The notes under the pieces were generated by a model. The model was not told the DNA's origin. It saw only the letters and a list, made by a program, of their open reading frames with translations, and made no database searches. This document shows, piece after piece, positions 30,625 to 40,630 of a DNA stretch of 64,000 nucleotides. The translations under genes were made by a program, and so were the position numbers. Position 1 is the first letter of the stretch; every line of letters starts with the position of its first letter. This DNA is from Gracilaria gracilis (lineage: Eukaryota > Rhodophyta > Florideophyceae > Gracilariales > Gracilariaceae): contig JARGSG010000109.1 in assembly GCA_030374805.1 (NCBI GenBank), forward strand, positions 62,001 through 126,000, given 5' to 3'.

Positions 30625-31131
30625 TGTAGTACAATGAGACCCCACTGGGTTGGTGCCACGTGAGCTACTGGTGCGCCTTGCTGGCTGCACTGTACCCAAT
30701 TGGTATTCTGTATTTTATAATTTCTAATTTCTAATTTATAGTCTAGGATAGCTTAGCATTGCTGGCCCATGACAGTAGGTCATGGGTGCAGCCGGTGACG
30801 TCATGCCCACATGGGAGATCGGCGTCGGTGCACCTTGTATATATTACGGTGCACCTCGCCTTCCCCCTTGGGTATTGTAAAGTCAGGCACCACTAGGGCA
30901 GTAACTATACCATCTTGGTCACTTTCTACTCTATTACTATTCAGGTTTTACCGCGCGTCGACGTCTACTACCGTACACCTACACGGTCTAGACTAGTTGC
31001 CCCGCCGTTTGCCCCTGCGGGTTTCAGGTGCCCTACTACCATATTGGTTGTGTGTTTTTCCCCTTTAGGTTGAGCCCTCGCGCGCTCCCTCTACCAGGCG
31101 GACCCCACACCTTATCGGTATTTGTACGACA
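30625..31131 (+). repeat. 5' LTR, chromovirus copy 1
   Basis: 507 bp, TGTAGTACAATG to TTTGTACGACA. It carries five exact ACC-N5-GGT motifs at 30694, 30909, 30977, 31038 and 31109. A TATATATTA stretch near 30838 may be the promoter TATA. TGG at 31135, three bases past the LTR, begins a candidate PBS (TGGTCTCCCGAC) for an unidentified tRNA. Confidence 0.93.
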
Positions 31132-31278
31132 TTTTGGTCTCCCGACTTAGAAGTTTCTTGGTTTTTGTCGTACCTTTACTGGTGAACAGAAGACATTCGA
31201 AAGGATTCTGGAAGTTCACACACCTATTTGGTTTCGTAGGAATACTCGCGAAGCAATTGGATACCACTATTGGTCACT

Positions 31279-33441
31279 ATGGAAAGACCTAAAAGGATTA
31301 CTCGTGGCTCTAGCGCGCCACCTAGCCACAAGGGTTCTGCTGCGGCTTCGGCCGCTAAACCCATTCTGGATAATCCCGAGGAGTTGCTTCGGCAACCTCG
31401 GGCCGGAACCTCAAAGGATACGGGCACTCAGCCACCGTTGGCTCCTGAACCTAACAAGGATTTGCCGACAACGGTTGAGGACCTTTGGCCCCAATTGGAA
31501 GATCGAGCGAAAGCTCTTTTTACCGCTACGGTTAATGAAGCTATGACCTCAATGGACATGGACGCCGTTACCCGCTTGGTGGTTGATCGAGCCGTGCACG
31601 AGCTCTCTCAACGCATACCTAAATTGGTTGAAACATACCTCTTAACGGGTGCCCGGGAGCATATCTACCGAGTGGTTCAAGACCTTTGGGTTTCTGAAGG
31701 AATGGCGGAAGCCAAAACCCCTGGGGTGAATGTGGTTACTCGCATACCACAAGGGATCCCTGCTGGTTCTTCCGCACCAATCTAGCCAATTCCGGCCGAT
31801 AGTGCGTACCTACAAGGTTTAAGGCAAGGTCAAGAGAGCCATATAGAGATCAGCCCTCGAGACGTGTACTTGCCACCCATTGGAGGTAGCGTTCGAAAGG
31901 ACACCAAGGCTGGTGGACCTGAGGACGATTCGTCTGACCCAGATGAGGGGCGACGAAGAAGAAACCGCAAGGGTAAAGAAAGGAGGAGGAAACAGGGAAA
32001 GAATCGCGGCTACGACTCTGACCCCGATTCCTCGAGCTCCGATACCGATACTGGTTCATCGTCGGATGATGACCGTAAAGGTAGACGCCAGAAGAGACCG
32101 AACAGGTTGGCGAAGAAGTCGTCAAAGAGAAACCGGAAAGGTAAGAAGAAACGGTACGAGTCGTCCGACTCGGATTCGGACACCGATACAACCCTAGAGG
32201 TGCGTCAGCCGCTGAACGATATGTTCACCAAAGCGGTTGATTATAGGTCATATCGGTTGAGAAACCGATCCTCTGCTTACACCCAAGAGGTTGCGCAGAA
32301 GATCACCAAGCACCATAAGAAGCTCAGCTTCCAGATGGGTGATACTACCTTCACAGGTGATGATCCCATTGCGGTAATTGAGTTTCTACAGAAGTTCAAG
32401 ATTGCATGTGACCAAAATGGTTTTTCCGAAGGTGCTGCCATGTGGTTATTCCAGTTTTACCTTAAAGGTCAAGCTTACCACTTGCTGCAAGGTAGGCTCC
32501 GTGGAAATACCCTGGCGGTTGATGAAGAGGGGACAGAGATGTTAGAGACGTACCCAGAAGTGGTTAATTTCATGTTGGAAACTTACGCTACCGATGAGGT
32601 TATCCAGGAAGGTTACGCTGAGGTGCAGGCATATCGCCAACGCTCTAGCCAAACCGAAATGGAATTCTCGTTGGGCCTTTGGAATCTGGCCACCCGATGC
32701 GGTAATGTCTTTACCACTAGTAGGTTGAAGTCGCTCTTTGCCGACAATGTTGACAAAGCGATCCGTTCGCAGGTACGCAATTACCTGGCGAACAACCGTA
32801 AGGTGGACTATAATGGGCTTGCCCGTTATGCCCAGGGACTAGGCGACACTCTCCGTCACGGAAAGAAGCCGTCGGCGTCCCATACCTCAAAGGATAAACC
32901 GAAACGGTCAGTATTGGAGCTAGAAGAAAGCACTACCTCAGAGGGATATTCGCTCATTCGCGTACCAACAGGAATGGCAGTTCATCTCGTGACTGCGCCG
33001 CAGGCTCAGTCACGAGCCACCTCCATTGGTAATTGGTCGTCGACAGTACCACCAGCTTCGGTAAGGTCGCCACCAAGTGCGGCGAGCACTCAACAAACCT
33101 CAACGGGTGGTTCGCAAGCATCTTCATATGCTACAGCACCAACCAATCCGGTTACCCGACCTACCTCTATGGCAATGCGTGATCCCCAGACAGGTGGATT
33201 GGTTTGCTGGCTCTGTTTGTCGCCAGACCATCTGGCGAACAGATGTGACAAAATACCCCCAGGGGTGCGCGAACATCTGATCAGTGCCAGGCAGCAAAAC
33301 CACCGTAACCTATATGGATCTGGAAAGAGGGTACAAGCTCAACCATCACCATCTCAGGTTCATCTCGTCGAGGAAACACCAATCTTGGAGAAGGACAGTC
33401 CCGCTCAGGAGGAGCAGGGAAACACCGAACGGTTAGCGTAG
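31279..33441 (+). pseudogene. Chromovirus gag, copy 1 (one in-frame stop)
   Basis: ATG 31279 to TAG 33439, 721 codons, with one TAG at 31783-31785 where copy 2 has AAG. Order: disordered N-terminus, helical segment, a very acidic/basic low-complexity block (S-D-P-D-S-S-S-S-D-T-D-T and R-R-K-type runs, 31900-32200), the Ty3-type Gag capsid region (F-x-G-D-D-P-I-A-V-I-E-F-L, F-Q-F-Y-L-K-G-Q-A-Y), and a zinc knuckle C-W-L-C-L-S-P-D-H-L-A-N-R-C near 33205. An I-D-like T-A-F change differs between copies near 45543. Confidence 0.85.
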
Positions 33442-34352
33442 GGGCCACCCCTAATCGTGAATTGGAAGGCCCGTCGATACCGGAACGGGAAACCTTAATG
33501 GTGGAAAAAGAAGAATCAGATGTACCCAATGTGGTGTGTCTAATGAAGTACAATAACTATAAAGTTAATGCTTCAGTAAGCTTTCTCAATTACCTACAGG
33601 TCCCCGTTGCGTGTGTACTCGATACCGGCGCCGGTCCAAATGTCCTAAACGCTCGCGTCATACCCGATGCGGTCTTGCGGAACATTCGGCCTGCCCCGAC
33701 TATCAACCCGCTGGTGGACGCTAATGAGCGCCCACTGCACCTTAGAGGAATGTTAACCACTGTGGTACAACTTGGAACCTTGAAGGTGAAGCTCAATTTC
33801 TTTGTGGTGGATCGTTTGGCGACAGACTGTATCCTCGGGACCAACTTTATTGACAAACATGTCAAGGCAATTTTGCCAGGGTCCCGAACGGTCGCTCTCC
33901 GTCAAGGTGGTCGTATTGCCATACTGGGTAATACGCAGACCAAAAATGGTTGGCGTAAGAAGCCGAGGTTCAATATACCCACCGAAACGGTTTCAAACAA
34001 GATACGGCTCACCAAATTGGTTTCAATCCCGGCTATGACCCAAATGGTAGTGAATGTCTCATGCGCAGTTCCAGGATTGGTAATGCTACAGAACCATCCT
34101 AGGTTGGCAGAAAGACATCTCGCCTTGATGGCAAACGGGATTATCGACAACATCCCTAACCAATCCTTCAAGGTGTACTTGAGTAACTTTAGCAATCACA
34201 TTGTTAAGTTACCCAAGAATACCACTATTGGAATCGCATTGCCGGCACCACAAGGGGTTTTCACGGTCTCACCTAATGGGTTGGGCGAGGTCGCCACCTC
34301 TAAGGAAGGGGGGGGAACGGATGCGCCATACCCTGCATATGCGCCCCCGTAA
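33309..34352 (+). CDS. Chromovirus aspartic protease ORF, copy 1
   Basis: Lies in the -1 frame relative to gag and is open from 33309, so it overlaps gag by 133 bp. Expression by -1 frameshifting or from the internal ATG at 33498 are both possible; I did not find a convincing slippery heptamer. The retropepsin motif is V-L-D-T-G-A-G-P-N (about 33612-33640), followed by D-C-I-L-G-T-N-F-I. A TAA at 34350-34352 separates it from the RT ORF in the same frame. Confidence 0.85.
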   Translation, partial: PIWIWKEGTSSTITISGSSRRGNTNLGEGQSRSGGAGKHRTVSVGATPNRELEGPSIPERETLMVEKEESDVPNVVCLMKYNNYKVNASVSFLNYLQVPVACVLDTGAGPNVLNARVIPDAVLRNIRPAPTINPLVDANERPLHLRGMLTTVVQLGTLKVKLNFFVVDRLATDCILGTNFIDKHVKAILPGSRTVALRQGGRIAILGNTQTKNGWRKKPRFNIPTETVSNKIRLTKLVSIPAMTQMVVNVSCAVPGLVMLQNHPRLAERHLALMANGIIDNIPNQSFKVYLSNFSNHIVKLPKNTTIGIALPAPQGVFTVSPNGLGEVATSKEGGGTDAPYPAYAPP

Positions 34353-34367
34353 TCGACAAATACCAAA

Positions 34368-37300
34368 ATGGAACAGAAGATCGCCAATACCTTTAAGGTT
34401 GGAGATCAGGAAAAGACTATGGAACTGGACCCAGTGCGGAATTGGAGAGAGGAAGTCCAGATCGGTGCGGAGAACCAGGCTCTCCGAGACCGGATCCTCA
34501 GTCTCTTAGAAGAATTTGAACCCATGTGGTCGGGCCGGTTGGGCCAAATTGAGGCTACAGAGCACCGTATTGATATGGTGCCTGGCTGGAAACCCATTTA
34601 CCAGCAGCCTTACCGTGCAGGTCCAAAAGCCCGGGAGGTTGAGCTCAATGAGGTCGAGAGAATGCTCCGTGAAGGTGTCATAGAACCAGCAAATGCGGAC
34701 TGGGCCAGCCCTGTGGTTCTCGTCACAAAGAAGAATGATACCCGTATGCGGTTCTGTGTGGACTACAGAAGACTGAATAGTATGACCATTAGGGATTCGT
34801 ACCCAATACCTAGAATGGACGAGTGTATAGATTCGTTGGGCAACGCCAAGATCTTTACTACGCTCGATGCCAATTGTGGTTATTGGCAGGTACCTATCAG
34901 GGAAGAAGACAAGGACAAAACTACGTTTACTTGCCACGCTGGGTTATTCCGTTTTACGCGTATGCCCTTTGGGTTGCGAAATGCCCCGGCTACCTTTCAG
35001 AGGGCGTTAGATATAATCCTTTCGAAGGTGAAGTGGAGAACCGCTCTGGTATACATCGACGATGTAATCATATATTCCAGAACGGTAGAGGAACATTTCC
35101 ACCATGTTAGGGAAGTTTTGAACCTTTTGAGGGAATCTGGAGTAACGTTGAAGCTCCGCAAGTGCGAATTCTTCACCAAAGAGGTAGAATACCTTGGTCA
35201 TATCATCAGCCCTGGGAGGTTAGAAGTGACGCCGCGGAATATCCGGGCCGTGCAGGAGGCGAAGCCACCCACGTCCCAGACGGAAATCCGATCCTTTATA
35301 GGTTTGTGCAATGTGTACCGCCGGTTTATCAAGGGATTTGCCAAGATAGCGGCTCCCCTCAACAGGAAGCTGCTGAAAGGTCAACCTACAAGGTTCGAAT
35401 GTCTTACCAATGAGGAAATGGATGCGTTCGAGGCGCTGAAACATGCGCTCTTGACACCTCCCATCTTGGCATTACCCAAAGCTGGTTTACGATACACGTT
35501 GGATACTGACGCCTCGGACGCCCAAATTGGTTGTTGTCTTATGCAGGAGCAAGAAAACGGCGACAAACTACCTATAGGGTACTGGAGCCGTGCTTTGCAC
35601 GCTGCAGAAAAGAACTACACAACAACCGAAAAGGAATGTCTGGCAGTAGTCTGGAGCATGTTGATGCTCCGTCCCTACCTATATGGTGAAAGGTTCACGC
35701 TTCGAACCGACCATGATGCCCTACGGTGGATACTGGGTCTGGCCGACGCATCAGGCAGACTTGCCCGATGGCGGTTACGACTTTCAGAGTTCGAGTATGA
35801 CGTACAGTACCGTCCAGGTATCAAGCACAATGTCGCAGACGCGATTTCTCGCATTACCACAGATGGTTTGGACACCGAGCCGGTAGAGGATGATATCCCA
35901 TGCTTTACCATCTCTACCAACCCTGATGGTGATACCTTAGAAGGTTACTGGACTCTACCCGAAGAGGATACGTGGTTTAGTGATGCCATCGCTCGGGAAA
36001 TACTCGCCCTCGAGGAAACAGACGTCATGCCAATTACCCGCGAGGAATTCCTGAGAGAGCAAGAAAACGATGTTTATTGCCGCTCTCTCATGGACCAAGT
36101 AGGTATGAAAGACTCGAACTTTGACGTCGACCGAAATGGTTTCCTGGTGAGGCGAGCTCCTATTGATGGTTCCCTTCAGAAGGTAGTGCCCAAGGTGCTG
36201 CGCCCTCGGGTGCTGTACCTAGCCCACTACCCAAGGCTATCAGGACACCCTGGAGGTACGAGAATGTACTACACCTTGAGGCAAGGGTACTACTGGCCTC
36301 ATATGGCTAATGATATATATACCTTTGTAGGTCAATGTGAATCTTGCGTACGTACCCGTGGAGGTCTCCGGAAGCACAGGAAATACTTGAAGTTATTCCC
36401 TGCAGCGGGTCCTCTCGAGTTCGTCGCAATAGACCTTCTGGGTCCATTACCAAAAACCACAAGGGGATATCAGTACATCATCGTAATCACCGACAGGTTC
36501 TCGAAGCTCACGCGAGCGATACCCTTGAAGGACACGAAATCGACGACCCTCGCGGTGGCGTTCTTGAACAATTGGATCTACCCGTATGGTGCACCGCTTT
36601 ATTTACTTACCGACAATGGTTCGAACTTAGCTTCGAAGTTCTTTGAAGCTGTTTGTAACCTCTTAGGTATTAAGCACTACTTCACCACTGCCTACCATCC
36701 GCAAACGAATGGGCAAGTGGAGCGCTTTAACCGAACACTGGTATCTCGGCTGCGACATTATACGGAAGAACACCAAACTGGTTGGGACGAGCTCGTACAG
36801 CCCTTGACATATGCATATAACCTTCAGGTTCATCAAGCGACGCAAACTACGCCGTTCGATCTAATACTGTCAAGACACCCACCAGGTATTGTTGTTGAAG
36901 GGGACCCATTAGGACAAGAAGCCGCCGGAGCGCTCACACCGTCACAGGTCAAACGGAATACCCTTTTGAGGTTGAGACGTGCTCTCAAGTATGCTGAGAG
37001 CAAGCTCACAGCATCCCAGAAGCGGTACAAGGAGGACTACGACCGAAAGGTAACCCAAGTGGTAACGGCTACGCCGGGTCAATATGTCTTTATTGACCAC
37101 CCCCCGAATGGAGCTAAACCACGACCGGGTGATGAAGCTGATGATGAAGCTATTGATAGAGATATCAATTCTAAGCTTCTTCCGAAATCATCGGGACCTT
37201 TCAAGGTAGTTCGGTCGACCGACCACACGGTGACGGTGAACCAAGATGGTGTAGAGAATACAATCTCTATTGACCGAATCACGGTTGCACCTCAGACGGT

Positions 37301-37718
37301 TCAGTCCAGGAAGGAACGCGGAGAATCCGCGCGTGGCCCACAAGCGGTTGCCCTGAGGACTCAGCCCCGGGAAGACGGGACACCCATCGAGGTTAATGAT
37401 GACGCACAGGGTGACGACCCAGACTACGTACCACCTGCGGGGATTACGGTTGCTCCTTCAGAGGAAACACCTACCCCTAGTGGTACTGATGCTCATCTAA
37501 ACCAAAGTGGTGAAACGATACCAGCCCAGGTCTCTAATGAGTTCCCAGTGGAACGCCTTGTAGGTCACCGCCGTACCCTAGATGGTCTAAAGTACACCGT
37601 ACGTTGGTATGGCTGGGGCGCCGATGGTGACACTGCTGAGCCGCCCTCAGCCATACCACACCACTTCAGGGTAAGCTACTGGAACCGAAAAGGAGAGGAC
37701 ATGCCGAACGATGGGTAA
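34368..37718 (+). CDS. Chromovirus pol: RT, RNase H, integrase, chromodomain (copy 1, intact)
   Basis: 1116 residues. RT: R-M-C/F-C-V-D-Y-R, P-R-M-D-E, T-L-D-A-N-C-G-Y-W-Q, M-P-F-G-L-R-N-A-P-A-T-F-Q and the catalytic Y-I-D-D-V (about residues 60-240). RNase H: T-D-A-S-D-A-Q-I-G, T-T-T-E-K-E, T-D-H-D-A-L. Integrase: H-x-S-G-H-P-G-G and C-E-S-C zinc site, then D-L-L-G-P, T-D-N-G-S-N and N-G-Q-V-E-R-F-N with the D-D-E triad. The C-terminus E-R-L-V-G-H-R-R ... Y-T-V-R-W-Y-G-W-G is a chromodomain, which in this clade directs integration to marked chromatin. The start is ATG 34368, 15 bp after the protease TAA; TAA readthrough is an alternative. Confidence 0.95.
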   Translation: MEQKIANTFKVGDQEKTMELDPVRNWREEVQIGAENQALRDRILSLLEEFEPMWSGRLGQIEATEHRIDMVPGWKPIYQQPYRAGPKAREVELNEVERMLREGVIEPANADWASPVVLVTKKNDTRMRFCVDYRRLNSMTIRDSYPIPRMDECIDSLGNAKIFTTLDANCGYWQVPIREEDKDKTTFTCHAGLFRFTRMPFGLRNAPATFQRALDIILSKVKWRTALVYIDDVIIYSRTVEEHFHHVREVLNLLRESGVTLKLRKCEFFTKEVEYLGHIISPGRLEVTPRNIRAVQEAKPPTSQTEIRSFIGLCNVYRRFIKGFAKIAAPLNRKLLKGQPTRFECLTNEEMDAFEALKHALLTPPILALPKAGLRYTLDTDASDAQIGCCLMQEQENGDKLPIGYWSRALHAAEKNYTTTEKECLAVVWSMLMLRPYLYGERFTLRTDHDALRWILGLADASGRLARWRLRLSEFEYDVQYRPGIKHNVADAISRITTDGLDTEPVEDDIPCFTISTNPDGDTLEGYWTLPEEDTWFSDAIAREILALEETDVMPITREEFLREQENDVYCRSLMDQVGMKDSNFDVDRNGFLVRRAPIDGSLQKVVPKVLRPRVLYLAHYPRLSGHPGGTRMYYTLRQGYYWPHMANDIYTFVGQCESCVRTRGGLRKHRKYLKLFPAAGPLEFVAIDLLGPLPKTTRGYQYIIVITDRFSKLTRAIPLKDTKSTTLAVAFLNNWIYPYGAPLYLLTDNGSNLASKFFEAVCNLLGIKHYFTTAYHPQTNGQVERFNRTLVSRLRHYTEEHQTGWDELVQPLTYAYNLQVHQATQTTPFDLILSRHPPGIVVEGDPLGQEAAGALTPSQVKRNTLLRLRRALKYAESKLTASQKRYKEDYDRKVTQVVTATPGQYVFIDHPPNGAKPRPGDEADDEAIDRDINSKLLPKSSGPFKVVRSTDHTVTVNQDGVENTISIDRITVAPQTVQSRKERGESARGPQAVALRTQPREDGTPIEVNDDAQGDDPDYVPPAGITVAPSEETPTPSGTDAHLNQSGETIPAQVSNEFPVERLVGHRRTLDGLKYTVRWYGWGADGDTAEPPSAIPHHFRVSYWNRKGEDMPNDG

Positions 37719-39848
37719 ACCTTAGAGGTGATGCACAGCTCTTAGGGAGGGGGGAGGCTATTTTCGCGCTCCTCATTCGCTGCGCATCGCACCCACATGG
37801 TAACTGAAGCTAACTGCAACACCTAACTGGATAACTTTAATGAAGAAGCTAACACCAACTGGGAGAAGTTAATCAAAGTGCATCGAAGAGACCAAGAAAG
37901 TTTGCCGGAAGACCGTGAAGGTTTAGCGATGACGTCGTACCGAACGAAGCTCGACGAGGGATGCGCTTCGAGCGTCAGCGTCGCAGCCATCCCAAAGCTG
38001 GCACGCGGCCGGCACGCGCGCGCACCTTCATGGCACGCGCCGCGCACGCATGGCTCCAAACCCAAGTGGTGAAAGTCAAAAAATTAAGGTTTTTGATAAG
38101 AGAGAGACGCGCCCCAGATCGGCAGACCGCCGCGCTGGGTAACCGATTCGGTTTACACTATTGTCTGTAGGGAGCGCGCACCGGCATGGTCAAAAAATCT
38201 AAGTATTTTGGGCGTGCTGCGCTCCCGAATCGGCCATTCTCAGCCTCTGAAACCGCTTGGTTCCCGAGATACAGACCAAAAGGTGTTTCGGCGTTTTTGA
38301 TACCGTTTGGTGGGGTAATTTCGTCGTGCAATTTTTTGATTCGCCTTGCAAGTAACCTCATGGGTCTGGTGCAGCGTGTGCGCGTATGCGCGCCAAGAGG
38401 CCATGCAGAACCATCCAGGTACATTGCTGGCACTCGCGCGACGTCGCGCGCCACCCCCAAGCTACCAAATCGGTACCACGTGACACTCGCTGCGCACAGA
38501 AGTGCAACTGCAAGGTCTACCAATTTGGTTTGAGCTGTTTACGGTAGTAGAAACAGGACGGAGGATTGCGTCACCCGGATAGTGGCTGTGAAGAACCAAA
38601 CCTTCGTGGTAATGACGAACGACACCCATGGGGACTGAAGCGGTTTGGAATAAACCTTAAAGGTGGAGCAGGGAACTGCGCGGGAGACGTTAGTAATGCT
38701 GCGCAGCCCTTTATGGTACGATGGAAACCTTGAAGGTGTTTGAGAGTTATGGAAATCAGAAAGAGAGCATGAAATGAACCTGTATGGTACCATCGAGAAC
38801 CTTTATGGAACAACATAATCGACCATAACGAAGGTCAAAGAGTCCAAACGAATGGCCCATGCCAGGACCTACATGGAGATGCCGCAACCATCGGGGGAAA
38901 AAGGAGACCTCTACGGGATGATAGCGAGGCCAGAAAGGGCATGAATATACCTCGAACGGTCTAGAAGAGAGCATGGTTTTCTGCTTACAATGAAAGTTTG
39001 TGTCCTTATGAGGTCAGAAAGCAACCGAGACCTATGTGGTGTTCTTTAAAAACAGAACAGTCATGGTTCCTAAATGGGTATGGCGCTTTTTTGACCACGT
39101 CAAGGTTTCGCGCTCGTCATGGACGTTCGACACCAGGGATGGTTTGATGCAAGTGAAATTGGAACCCTATGTGGCAGTACACTGCAGAGGCCAACGGAAG
39201 CGGCCATTCATCCACCTCAGGGGTATTGAATAGAGCGCCAAGCGCATGGCTCACCGCGAGAGAGTGTACCTTTTGGTAATCGTCGGCATCTTGCACAGTG
39301 CCGGTATCCACACCTGTCAGTGGCGGGAACAGACACCTTCGAGGTATAGCTTCTCAGCAACGGACGAGGGACAGTGTCTCCTATTTGGTCCGAATCTCGA
39401 AAACCCTGAAGGGCACAGGTCGGCTCATCTGCTAGTGATGTCCAAATTGGTAATTGCACGAACCCGAATAGTGTCATCAACCAAGACAGGCGAGCAACAT
39501 GAAAGGGCCGCGACCAATATCGGAATGCTGAAGCCCTTAAGAGATTCCGGTACCTGAAAGAGGTGGAAATCTACAGGAGTTATTTTGCGAGTATACCCGA
39601 GTGGTCATGAAGAAACCTGATGGTATCGCAATTGTTTCCGCCAGGGCACAATCCAAACTGGTTTTAGAAGTCCGTGAAGGTGAGGCCGGGAGGGTTTGTG
39701 AGTTCCAAAATGAACATGGTACCCACCACGATGGTACGGGAAAGCGCTCCCAATTCTGGTACAAGCACGGATTGGGTTGGCAATGCAACCAAGTTTGGTG
39801 AGAGGACCTGGGAGCCCCGTGGGCGTGGCTCAGGGTAGGAAGGGGGTC
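37719..39848 (+). other. 2.1-kb non-coding 3' region of chromovirus copy 1
   Basis: No supported gene; short frames on both strands overlap one another and look like chance. The region is full of ACC-N5-GGT motifs (38464, 38519, 38600, 38654, 38727, 38779, 39030, 39335 exact, and many one-mismatch sites). It ends in a purine-rich tract (AGGAAGGGGG) next to the 3' LTR. Copy 2 has the same length here. Confidence 0.8.
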
Positions 39849-40355
39849 TGTAGTACAATGAGACCTCACTGGGTTGGTGCCACGTGAGCTACTGGTGCGC
39901 CTTGCTGGCTGCACTGTACCCAATTGGTATTCTGTATTTTATAATTTCTAATTTCTAATTTATAGTCTAGGATAGCTTAGCATTGCTGGCCCATGACAGT
40001 AGGTCATGGGTGCAGCCGGTGACGTCATGCCCACATGGGAGATCGGCGTCGGTGCACCTTGTATATATTACGGTGCACCTCGCCTTCCCCCTTGGGTATT
40101 GTAAAGTCAGGCACCACTAGGGCAGTAACTATACCATCTTGGTCACTTGCTACTCTATTACTATTCAGGTTTTACCGCGCGTCGACGTCTACTACCGTAC
40201 ACCTACACGGTCTAGACTAGTTGCCCCGCCGTTTGCCCCTGCGGGTTTCAGGTGCCCTACTACCATATTGGTTGTGTGTTTTTCCCCTTTAGGTTGAGCC
40301 CTCGCGCGCTCCCTCTACCAGGCGGACCCCACACCTTATCGGTATTTGTACGACA
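39849..40355 (+). repeat. 3' LTR, chromovirus copy 1
   Basis: 507 bp, differing from the 5' LTR at about two bases that I can see. Followed by CATTT. Confidence 0.93.
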
Positions 40356-40360
40356 CATTT

Positions 40361-40455
40361 TGTTTATATGGGTCGGAGGTAGCGGCTAACAGCCAGTCGG
40401 CTAGTTTCATCTGAGCAAATTGTAATTGACCAAGATCCTGGCTGTTCAAACTCAT
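40361..40455 (-). pseudogene. Third ORF of the outer element, 5' part (copy 1)
   Basis: ATG 40455-40453 opens M-S-L-N-S-Q-D-L-G and runs to the chromovirus insertion; the rest is at 30619-30300. Confidence 0.6.
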
Positions 40456-40630
40456 TTTGAGGACTCGTTTGATGATGGGCGAGTGAGGAACTGGTTGTCC
40501 TTTGCTCCGCGCCTTCTATTTATGCTTATTCCTGTGGAGCTGGTCCCAGCAGGAGATGGATACATAGTTGGGTATGGGATCCTCGGGTGTGCGTCTATTT
40601 CATTCAATTTGAATGTTTCCACTCTATTCT

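Larger units (their letters stand above)
30625..40355 (+). mobile_element. Nested Ty3/gypsy chromovirus, copy 1
   Basis: 9731 bp between target duplications CATTT (30620-30624 and 40356-40360), with 507-bp LTRs, gag, protease, RT-RNaseH-integrase-chromodomain and a 2.1-kb non-coding 3' part. I see about two differences between its LTRs, so the insertion is recent. It is opposite in direction to the outer element and interrupts its third ORF. The only clear coding lesion is one stop in gag. Confidence 0.94.

Noticed and set aside
30300-30659. 119-codon frame starting inside the chromovirus LTR
   Set aside because: Its start is created by the insertion; the true frame begins at 40455 on the other side of the nested element.
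31850-32191. Ser/Arg-rich minus-strand frame
   Set aside because: Complement of the low-complexity acidic/basic part of gag.
38158-38523. Overlapping 121- and 115-codon frames in the chromovirus 3' region
   Set aside because: Both strands open over the same bases, no motifs, region best explained as non-coding.
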